Assembly (NCBI GenBank): GCA_030141605.1
Contig: JAQGDQ010000011.1
Span: 870,066 to 923,065 of the forward strand
Length of the DNA: 53,000 nt
From: Tubiluchus corallicola
Taxonomy: Eukaryota; Priapulida; Priapulimorpha; Priapulimorphida; Tubiluchidae
Reading direction: 5' to 3'
The notes under the pieces were generated by a model, which had not been told where the DNA came from, made no database searches, and saw nothing but the letters and a program-made list of their open reading frames with translations. The position numbers and the translations under genes are program-made. Each line of letters begins with the position of its first letter. The stretch's first letter is position 1. This document shows positions 22,101-34,100 of this stretch, piece after piece.

Positions 22101-25100
22101 AATTATTTTGTTTTTTATCTAGGAGGTAATCTGAAAGGCACGCCTGACTCTGAATCACTCCAAGCCAAATGGTGCTCAATGAATGAACTTTCGCAGCTAA
22201 GTATACGGTATGTGATCTGATAAAGTATAGCTTATTTCATGCAAATCTGTCGCGTTTACATGTGCTTAATGTAGATAATGTAAATGCGGCCGTAGCTCAG
22301 CTGATCTTAATGTTTGATCGACTTTGGCTGACTGATTCTGTCCCTGAAAATAGGAGGGAATTACAGACACATTTGTTATTAAATGCAATTTATTTTAACG
22401 AGTTTTTTCAGTTTCCATTAACTAATCAATATTTCATATCACCTAAAATACTTTGCCAGGGCCTCATATCGAACTGTAACTGTAGGTCTTGCAATAGTCG
22501 CAGGTACTGCACATCATACTTATTGCATTAACGTTGTGGAATAGAATATTGTTGCAGTTGTTAATGATTTCTAACTTTCTCCTTGCTAAGTCTGTAAGTC
22601 TTTTTGTCTGAACCATCTAGAGAAGGGAAACTTTTATTTCCAGAGATATGCTAATTTATGTATGTTGATCTTAATTTAACCTGTACTTTAACGTGATGTC
22701 ACATGGCGCATTTACTACAGCCGTGTTATCACACATCACACTACACAATTGTCGCACGTCACAGTACGCATGCAACCCACACCACATTACATGTACATCA
22801 CTCTACTTGAGTGTATGTCATATATCATAATATAAGAATTTTTTTATGCAATTCTCCACATTGCAAGCAGAATCCAGAATTCAATGGCTTGGTCTATTGG
22901 ATGTCGATGTTTTTGGTGAGACTTGAACCTAGTTCAGTTATGAACCGCTGGACTGGTAGCCTTAGCCTTGTTTGGATGTGAATACATCCGCTCTAAACTC
23001 GATAAACAATCAAAATTAAGATGGTGAATGAAGCTGCCTGGTACAAGTACTGAACTCAGGCATTCACGACACATTTGTTGACCTGCCTCAGTGTTGCTTA
23101 ACTTAGGTAGCGAAACACATGCATGTTACATTCTGGCATTCTCAGCTCAAAGTTTCTGGCAGTCTATAAGATAGGACTATGACCACGTAATTTTGCAGGA
23201 ATTCGCATTAAAATAGTCTGCAGACATTTGAGCTCTAGTAAACTTTACGTGCATTAAGATGGATTTTCAACTAACGACAAACATTACAGTATTCCACTCC
23301 CTCCTACGACATTATTATCATGAATGACGAAAATGCTTCTAATTCACGCGATGCTCTTTCCGGCAAGTTTCAGCTTATCAATAATTCAACGTCGAGGTTG
23401 TTGCAAAATGGACTTGTAAAACAGCCGCAATAGAGAAGTGAATTGAGAATTCTCCCCACGGGGCATATCTGCAGCTTTTGCTTTTTTATCCTACAGGATT
23501 TTTCTATGCATGTCACCTTTCTAAATCAGTCAGCATCACCAGACCTGGCTTCACCACTAGGCAAGCTAGGCAGATGCGTAGGGTGCCAAATTCTGGAAGT
23601 AAGTGTTTAATTTTAGCTTTAGCTTAAGTGATAACATAGTGTATGCGTAATTTCAAAAGTGCACAACACTTTAATTTGATGAAACAAAGTGCTTGTGTTA
23701 TTTTCCTGTCAAAATATATGAGTCACCAGTCTATTCTAATGCAGAGTTCTCTTGCCCTGAGCAAAGCACTTGTTTTTCTTTATCTGGTTTCCTAAAACTA
23801 CGTCATTATATGCAGATTTTACTGACGAGTTACTCTACTCTAGTCTTTAGTTATGCATAGAGCAGCAGAGAAAGTAACCGCTCCTTCATTTAATAAAAAA
23901 TGTTTCTTACAATAGCATTCATCTAATTATGGCAGATAGACCTATAAGAATTGAAGCCTTCAGGAGCAGAATACAGAAAACAAAAGGTAAAAAAGCTGGT
24001 GGACATTAAATAGCAAAAATATTTGCTAATGAAGTATTTGCAACTAAACTAGAGTTACTGTTATGAAGATGATAAAGTGAGTGAAATGGTTGCTTGTGGA
24101 AAAAGGGGTTTGGGTTTCAATGAAAAGGTTGAGTGAAAATTTGGCAAAGAGTGTGAACGTGAAGAGCATGCAGCAGAAATTTTGATTGTTAGTGAAGACC
24201 CATGACATACAGTGGGGTCGTAAATTCAATTTCAACTGAAATCAACACAAGCTGTATATAGGTAATTAAGTACAGTTAATTAGAGCACTGTAGTACATGT
24301 ATAAACCTAACACTCATTATACCATTATACTTCATTTTATACAACAAAAATTTAATTTTGTAGGTAGGGTGCATGGGGACTATGGGGAAGGTGTTAACAG
24401 ATGATAAGAAGGTGCTTAAAATGCTTCAAACTACCTAGAGTGGGCCCTGAGCACATCACTTTTTGCATTGCGAAATTGTCTATACTAGATATTGATTAAA
24501 AAAACCCAGCATTACGCCAGTAGAGTTAAAGACTATCCAAGTTGTCGATTTTTGTGAGCAAATTGATCCTGATGCCATTTGGTTTAGACTTCAGTCAGTG
24601 ATTAACACCATCCTCTCTATGCTCTGGGAGTAACAGTGTCAATTTACTAATGGTGTAATTGATTTTGTGTAGCGGATTGGGCAATAAGGTGAAGCCATTG
24701 TAAAGCAGTGTGGCTAATTTGTATATAATTAAATTGCTGAATCGAGGTCCAGTCAATATTATCATCAGGTCTCTTGTGGTTAATGTTTGTGATGAAGCCT
24801 TTGCATGTAATAAATCGAATGTGTGCACCATGTTACTTGTTGAAGCATTTGCATGTAATATGCCAAACGTGTACACCATCTATGTTACTTGTTGAAGCAT
24901 TTGCATATAATAAACCAAACATATACAACATCTATGTTACTAGTCGCAGCATTTGCATATAATAAAACAAACGTATACCATATGTTACTTGACTAAGCGT
25001 TTGCGTGTAATAAATCAAGTGCATGCACCATGTTACATGAAAAAGTGTTTGCGTGTAATAAACCGAACGTATGCACTATGTTACATGATGAAGCATGATG

Positions 25101-28100
25101 AAACATTTGCTGTGTAATAAACCGAATGTATCCATGTTGTTACGTGACTAAGCATTTGCATATAATAAACCAAATGTATTCATCATATTACTTGACTAAG
25201 CATTTGCATTATATAGAATAACTGTGCCAGTCATGACCATGAAGATCCTTGCAAGGCAGCTGGTTTCTTGTGTGCTTTAACTGTTGAAAGTTAAAAAGTG
25301 ATTAAATGTTCAGCATCTGACCATTTATAGCATGCACCCTTGCTTATTTTTTCTCATGTTTGCACAATGCACTATATGTTACTCTAAGCTTTTATAGTAA
25401 TGTATGATTGCTATAACTATAACTTGTGGTAATGTATAGTTACTATAAAGTCCTTTACTTAATGAAAAAATTCAGTTGTTTGACAGATTAACACCAATAT
25501 CCAGTGATCCATAGCCCATTTCTTAAATCTGCCCTCAACTTCTTGAGATGTTTTGTAATAATTCGTCAATAATAATAGTCATTTTTGACTATTTCCTTAT
25601 CAGATGGCATTAGTATTTCACCAGCTCTTCCAAGTTTGCATCCTTAACCTACCAGATTAATTTCGTTCTCAACTTTTCCAGATATATTTGAACAGAATTA
25701 TCCATATTTGGCAAATAAATTCTGGTAAATTTCTTTGTTTTAGATTGCTTTGCTAATGAACAGCTTTACTCGAAACTGGTCGGCAATAAATTCCACTTTG
25801 ATAAAGTGATATATGAACACGTAACTTTTTTACCCATTCTTCGAATTGATCTTGTAATAATTTGCTTTCTGTTTTCGCCCACAGCATACTTCTTTCTCTT
25901 CATTTGTCTTCAGTTTGCATTTTTCATCTGTTTTACTAGACTTATACAAATTATTTTGTGACAGCTCTTAAAAATTACGGTCACCTCTCTCAGTGAATTC
26001 CAATTGAGGTGAGATCAGAGATCTGCATTAGCCTTAATAACCAACCCAATTTACTTTGCTAGACGGTTGATGAATAACTTGGTTCAGAGTCATTCATCAC
26101 ATATGATTCAAATTAATAAATTCTTTAATTTCAGTATGCATTTTAGGATTTGCAGAATTTACATTGTGATCTCGACCTTTGATCTTGAACCTTTGACCTT
26201 TCTATTTTTGAAAGTACAATACATCCTGGTCTCTCACTTTCCCTTTCATCAACACCTCCAGCTCGTTTGGTTATACTTTGAGTACTCATTTTGAAATATT
26301 TGGACATTAATGCATGTTTTATTCAAACTGCATCACTCATGCACTTTATTCTAGCTCTGTTGATGTGGTACTGTGTATAGACATCACATAATGTACTAAG
26401 TGGCCAGTGGGTTTTAGCTTTTACTTTAAAATTTTTCTCCTAAAGTTGGCCATTTTTCAATTATTTGCTTAGAACAGTTGTTTTTGAGCTAAAGGAATTT
26501 TGGAGAAGTTGTTTTGTGACATTCACTTTGAACGTTTTTATCTCAGAAAGTGCGTGTCATGGGTAGTGGTTCGCTGCCAACTAGGGACTGTTAAACAGTC
26601 AAAATCGATAGAATCTGTCACCCATCCTTTTCTTTTTCATTTAGGAAAAATATTCATTGGCTTGATTAACAGTGAATTCAACTATGGAGTCTTCTTAAAA
26701 TTTATTATGTTGAGCAGTGAACCCTCCGCAAAGCATCATGTCTGTCGCGTGACAATTATTGTCAATTGGCGCATTTTTTTGCTTTTGGGTAACAAGCCTG
26801 TGAAGTTGTTTGTTCAGTTGGCTTTAACTTTTATTAACTCAATACTGACAAATTACTCGTGGGGAAAATTACTGTCGTGCTCTTCATTAGTGCTGCTGGT
26901 GATGGCTAAAGTGGCTCCTGTAATAACAGAGCTATATTAGAAGGTTTCAATAATGACTACTACTGCCTGTAACAATGCTGTAATATGTTGGAGTGCTTTT
27001 ACAAGTGTATTTTATATAACCCCCACACGTATTTATAATGTGGACTTAATGATTTTCAGAAGACTGTATGAAACACTAGAACCAGAGGTATCCGTTGTCA
27101 GAATTTTTTCAAGCATATTGAAAAATGATCCTAGATATAGCCCATATATATATATGTCAATGGGTGTTTTTATACATAAATGTTTAAATCATCGAAACTC
27201 TAATAGAGAATAAAAAACTCAGGATATATACTTGCTTTGTAAATAAAACATCGTTTAGCCAGTCACTGGTGAGATTGTTCTCCTAATCAGCAAATAATCG
27301 ATACTCCAATAAGTCAGATTTAATGTATGTGGGCTATTGAAATGCATACTAGTATTACAATACTCAATGGAATTTCAATACTAAGAGTCTGCTAGGTTTA
27401 CAATAATCAGTGGAATTTAAATACTAAGAGTCTGCTAGGATTACAATAATCAATGGAATTCCAATACAAAGAGTCTGTTAGGATTACAATAATCAGTGGC
27501 ATTCAAGTACTAAGAGTCTGCTACGGTTACAATGATCAGTGGTATTCGAATACCAAGAGTCTGCTAGAATTACAATAATCAGTGGTATTCCAATACTAAG
27601 AGTCTGCTATGTTTACAATAATCAGTGGCATTCAAGTACTAAGAGTCTGCTAGCATTACAATAATCAGTGGTTATTCCAATACTAAGAGTCTGCTAGCAT
27701 TACAATAATCAGTGGTATTCAAATACTAAGAGTCTGCTAGCATTACAATAATCATTGATATTCAAATACTAACACCGGGTTCAGACTAGCGAGTTTTCTG
27801 TCGCGAGCTTTATCTCTAATAGAAAACTTGCAAGTGTAAACTGCTTTGTGTGTTACTGTTGGCATGTTATTGCAAACTTTCTGACAGTTCTTGTGAGTTG
27901 ACTTCTTGCGAGTTACCGTTTAGTGTGAACATCTCGACAAGTTACTCTCGACACTTCGTGCACTTAATAGAGAAGGGAGTGTCAGCTCGCGCTTCCAATC
28001 AGGATTTAACTCGTAGCGAGTTTTGCTTTCTTGTCTGAACACGGTTGCGACTTACTTAACAAGAAAACTTGCTAGTCTGAACACGCCTTAAGAGTCAGTG

Positions 28101-31100
28101 GAATAAACGGATCTGATTTTCAGATAAATAGTCATGATTTCACACTGACATGATCTGTAGCCGAAAATGTTGGGAAAGCTAAAAAATGCTTTGAGTAAGT
28201 GAGATGTTGGTAAATCTGATTTGTGTAAAGGGAAAATTGCTGCTTTTGCCCTGTTCTTAGCTATTCTTCCTTTATATAGCATTCATATGAATCAACTGAG
28301 TAATTAGACTGATTGTGGCATAGGCATTGTGTTGTAATTGATCAGTCTGGTGCTCACATAATATCAGATTCTGAATTGATTCTCCTTTAGAGTCATGGTT
28401 TAGAGGGCACTTAAAGAAGAAGCCTTTGTGAACATTGTCTTAAAGCGCTGCAAGCTACGATCAACTGCAAGATCAGGACTCATCCAGACAAAAAACTGCC
28501 TGCAAACGTTAAGGATAATGAATAGTATTTGCATCGTCAAAAGTATATATATATATGTATACAAAATTGCAAAATTATATATATATTAATATACAAGTGC
28601 ACACTGACATTACATACAAAATACCTAAAAAAGAAATATAAGCACAAGATGGTAAATAACACATTACGAAACATAGAAACAACATCAAACCCTGACGTAT
28701 GCCATAATCACAACTACATGCACATACAACACTCTAAAATTGATAACAAAATTAACAATCAAATTGTATAAATATTAAATTTTATAGATTCTTCCTTTTA
28801 TAGAAAACATTTACGTATTAAATTTCAAATGATTATTAATATTTATTGGTCGTTGCTTCCTGCCAAAAACAATTATTTATTGACATTGCTCACACATGTA
28901 AAGTCAGGACATATGCTTGAAATATCAGTGAAAGCCTCTCACTATCCATTTTGTATTTTTCAGAATTCATTAAGAAATGTTGCTAGTCTTCAATGACTGA
29001 TTCTTTGCAATATATACATAAGCGCTGGTTGTGGTTAATAGGAAGCCTTTTGGCTTATAAAGTCTTCCTGTTTTATGGTATTTATTTAGGCACAAGAGTA
29101 TATGTCACAAAAGTACATACAAAAAAGTAAAATAGCACACAAGAAGAGTAGAATGGCACATGTAGGGTGTCATTAGCATGCCAAGGCCAACATCAGACTG
29201 GACACTGAAGCTATAAATCAATTTAACACAAAAATAGGACGTGTACGAGAAGTAGAAAGAGTTAATCAAAAGTATCTTTTGGTCTGCAACACTCACTTAA
29301 AGCTCAAGAAAACGCTCTTCATAAATGTAGCTTAAAAATTGTCTTGAAATTTTATATCACTTACATGCTGTCTTATTGCATGCAGAACTTGTATTAGCAG
29401 TAACACTGTATAAAACTTGCAAATTTAAACTCCAGTGATGACCAGTAGATGCAGCCATTTTAATAGTAAGTCATTTGAAACAAGTTTAGTTAACACGGTG
29501 TAAAATTTGAAAAAATAATCAGGGCATTCGTATCATACTCTTCACTAACTAAGCAAAAGTTTTTTAATTTGTTTTATATTGTCAGTAAGATTAACAATGT
29601 GAATTTTGATGAATCAGTGGTGCACACTGGGATGGCGACACAGTGCCATTTTGTCATGTGGCTCAAATATTTTAAATTATTAATAATTTTTGTTTCAGTT
29701 ACGTACGTTTTTCTAATAGATAAGCATAATCCTACGTAAACCTTTGCAGGAAAAATTTTTGGGATAGGCTTATACTTTAAAAATTGCCTTTTCTTCCCCT
29801 TTAAATATGCCTTTTGCTGTTATTTTCATGGGAGTTTGAAGACCTTTCTAATATTGGGAGGAAAACAGACTGGGAAAGCAGTAAGCAATTGTTGTCATCT
29901 TCTTCCAGATTACAATAACGTAGAAGCTTTTCATAGATCATGATTTGCTGGAAATTTGCAGGTGCGCTATTTGCAGGTGCGTTCATATGCTAATAATGTA
30001 GCCAGTTTTGTTTGCACACCAAACGCTGTGAAATTGCTCATATCTTCGTTTTCCTCGGGAATTATGTGATATTACTGAGTGAATAGTTGTTGCAGGCTTG
30101 TTGTCACCTGTCGTGAAGCTCACGATTTCTTTATCGTATTTTTATTATTTATTAGTTCTTAATTATGATCATTAGTCATATTATTACATTCTCTTGTTAA
30201 AACATTAAAAATCCCACACAAGAAATTGCAGCTATAAAATAAGTCTATTTCTTTATATACAGTCTAAACTTTCATCCTTGAACGCATAACATTTATCTTC
30301 ATTGAATTGCTGGCTTCCTTGCTTCATGGAAAAAACTTACCTGGGCTGTTGGCTTTCAGAGATCACTGAGTAAGCATGTGACTTAAACTGAGAGAGCAAT
30401 GCATAGTGTTATTAATGATTTATATAAATAAAGCTCACCTGTATTTTACTTGAATTCTACCTATATTCTAGTGTCTTAGCAATTACCTTCAGAACTTCTT
30501 CATATGGTGCCGAAATTCTTCATTTTATACAAGTTTATGGAACCAAGGAAATTTTTTGTGGGATTTTTAATGTTTTAACAAGAGAATGTAATAATATGAC
30601 TAATGATCATAATTAAGAACTGATAAATAATAAAAATAAGATAAAGAAATCGTGAGCTTCACGACATCACTTTAGTTACCGTGCTGTGCTGTAATAATAT
30701 ATTGAAAACTTAACTATCATTTTATGCAGAGTCTAATGAACATTTGCCTTTAGAAAAATTCACTTTGTAAGGCGTATTAGTAATGTAAAATGTGTGTGAG
30801 TGCGTGTGCGCGTGTCTGTCTATCCGCACAATAAAATCAAAACCAATCAGGTTATATTGACCAAAATTGCTACAAGAGCAGGAAACCCGTAGATCTAGCG
30901 ATCAAAACTCAAATTTACAATATAAAAAAAGATCAAAACAAATTTTCATCCATGGTGACTTCATGACAGGGCGTCATTGTTAGTCTGCACCTCTGTTTAG
31001 TGGGAAATTAATGCCCTCATTCTAGCTTGTTTTTGTTTTTTGCAAAATCGTGTCATCGTTGCATACATTATTGGCGATGACGTAATGGTTTCATCAAACC

Positions 31101-34100
31101 AGTTACAGTAATGGTGATGTATAAGATAATTAAGCTTTCCATAATCTGTTTTGATTGCCTTGTTGCGTGATTATAACAGATGATGCAGATCTGCATGTGC
31201 GTGGGTTGCAAGGCTCGTGTTCGGTTAATACTAAATGGGGCTTTTCTGAATGGAAAGCAGCTAGATTAGTCATATTACACTATATTCACAGCGGGCAAAG
31301 AAGAAATTTCTATAAGATCCAGGCAAACGTCATATTTCTGTTTTTTAGATTTTGGAAGAGATTTAAAACCTTAATCATCCTTAAAGTCACCTGACAGACT
31401 AGTTCACGAGCGAATCCTCTGTGATGCTGTGCTATTAATACACCAAGAAAATAATTAATTAACATGTTATTAGGTTTGAAGTTACTCCAGTAATTACAGC
31501 GTTTTAATTAGAGCACAAAAATTGGCTAAATTGCACGATAATGATATGCTCATTTTTCTGACTGCATAGGTAAGTAACCCTTTTTATTCGTTATTTATTT
31601 ATTTAATCGACGTGGCTTGTGCCTGTCCTTCAAAGTAAATTTGGAAAGGACAAACAAAGTAAGTGTGGTAAATCACTCAGGTAAGTGAGGTAAGTAAGCT
31701 GACAAGCAATGACTACACCACTAAAGTGATGGTTGAAGAAGAATGAGGGCCTGGGGCAGGCCTAGATGAAACCAACTAGTCCGGAATGCAATGCATTGGG
31801 TTACTCACTTATTGAGTTTTTCTACCCAGCTGTCTGTACATGTCATTTAAAATCCCATTTACCGTTGTCGTGGAATACATTTTTTCATGAATATGTCATT
31901 TAGAACACCATCCTGTTGTCACGGATCCATTTTTCGTAAAAATTTAAAATGCAGAGTAGTTTTACTGTGATGTCGCAATATTAGGAATGATAAAAACTTG
32001 CTTTACGAGGCACGAGAACAAGAATGAGAATCATGACCAAATAGACAGCTTTATAGAGTTACTTGTTAAGCGAGTAACCCAAAAATCTTTTGAACTAAAA
32101 TGCTATAGCAGTTCAAACTGTTGGTAAGACACCGTGTGTAGACAGTTTGCATTACAGTTTAACTTTGATTAGAGCAACAGTCTGTGTGTTGCTTAATTTT
32201 AACTTACTTACTTAATTTTAACACTACAAAATTCTAGCACTGCAAAACAAAACAAAAAATCACATTAATACACACAAACAAACAAAAACAATGTAACATC
32301 CAATCAATGTAATTCTTTCCAGCACGCGCACATTACACTTCACTCCCTGCGACTCTCAGGCCGAGCGAGACAACAGCTATATTTCATATAGTTAATAAAT
32401 TCAACTACTGACACCTAAATTTCATTTTGTAAAGAAAGAAGTTCATTACTAGAAATTTCACCAGGACGGGCAGTAAGGGACTTTTGATGTTTTACGCGCA
32501 TTTTACATCTTGCAAGCTGCTTTCCAGCACTCATCATCAGATTCAACTTAATTTAGGTGGTTGTGGCAAGATCAGAACCTAACCAAACAGGTTCTCAACT
32601 ACGTAAACTTAACTGACTATCTCTCCTTTGCATTGAAGAACTGAAGTGACAACAGTGTCATAGTACATTTGAACTCGTCCACTTTTCTCAACAAAACAGG
32701 TCGGGGTAGTATTGCATATGAAACTGTCTAGTTTCTCTACTTTGCTAGCCAGACCCAGCTGCTCAGGACTGCTTAACTATGCAGACATTTACACGTCGCG
32801 CTGTTTTTTCTCTATGACTTTGACCCTGACTTGCCTTTAACCTTTCGACCTAAGCAGATTTGAGAATTTGTTTTTATAACATTAAATTTCACCTCTTCTT
32901 CACAATGACTTTTTGAGAAACGAAACTTTGATGTAAAAATAGCAGGTTACCTTTAAATGGCTGTCTGCTCTCTCGATCTGGCACACATATTGAACTGATG
33001 ACGCGTGTACTCACACCTAACTCGGTGAACTTGACCTTTATATCGTAAGAAATAAACATTGAAAGAATGGGACAACCATTCAGTCAATATCGCATGCAAA
33101 TGGTTCTGCAGATATGCAAACGGGCACAGGTAACATACTTTCGACGACCTAACATTGTTACTAAGAATAATAACGTTATTTTGAGTTTAAGCCAAGGCTT
33201 TGTACTTTGACGAATGGGACTCAGCTGGCTAGACTGGCTAGTAATTCTTGTCCAGTGTTCTTAAAAAGGCAGCATTCGTACTCATTAAGCAACGCAAATC
33301 TAGAGCTTTAGATTAATTTTAGGATTTACAGGGAAACACTTAGTATTTAAGCTTACACGAATCTAGCTGAGTGCTCGAGGCCCTAATCTTTCAACACTGC
33401 GGTTGTTGGCTTCACAACACGAAATTCTGTAATTCACGTAAATTCACGAAGCTCTTCACAACAACATAATAACCTATAATGGCAGCAGAGCATATCTACC
33501 CATAATTTCGTGTTAGTTATAGTAGTCTGTAAACGATATCATTACTTGTGAATGCTTCATTTAGCCTGCCCTCTGCTTGCTTATTGGCTCTAGTCTTCTT
33601 ATTAAGTATTGACGTAGTAACAGGACGATATAGTAACATTCAGACAGGGAAGGAAATAATTAAAAGAGGAATACAAACCAAGGAGTTCTTCACTTTCGGA
33701 GTTTGCTAAATTTTTTAATGATGTTGAGCTATGACGAATGAATCTTAATTTTTTTAACAAATTGGTGAATTATAGGGTTGAAATGGACTTGTCGTGATCG
33801 GTGAGGTAAAGTAGTCTTGTGATATTGGTGTTTGTCTTATATGCGGAAAGTCCCTGGTTCAAATGTAGGCTTTGTAATAATTTTTTTGCATATTATATCA
33901 AAAATGTAGAAATTGTGAGACTAGCTTATGTTGAATTTAGTATGGCCATAATGAATTTGATCACGTTATTTGATTTTGTCATGCCTGCACTTTGTGGTTA
34001 TTTTAGGAATACGGAATGAGTTCGTCTCTTTCAAATTTGGTTAAAGAACATTGTTTGCATAAATATAGCATTTTAAGAGAATGTTCACTAACTAAAATAT

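Noticed and set aside
22286-22320. tRNA-like start (GGCCGTAGCTCAGCTG)
   Set aside because: It looks like a tRNA D arm and A box, but no T arm or matching acceptor strand follows.
24771-25215. Possible CRISPR-like array
   Set aside because: The repeats are contiguous, diverged tandem units without unique spacers, in a eukaryotic intron.
31797-32085. Inverted GGGTTACTC ends suggesting a small transposon
   Set aside because: Similarity of the ends is short, no target duplication is visible, and the inner part contains its own tandem duplication.
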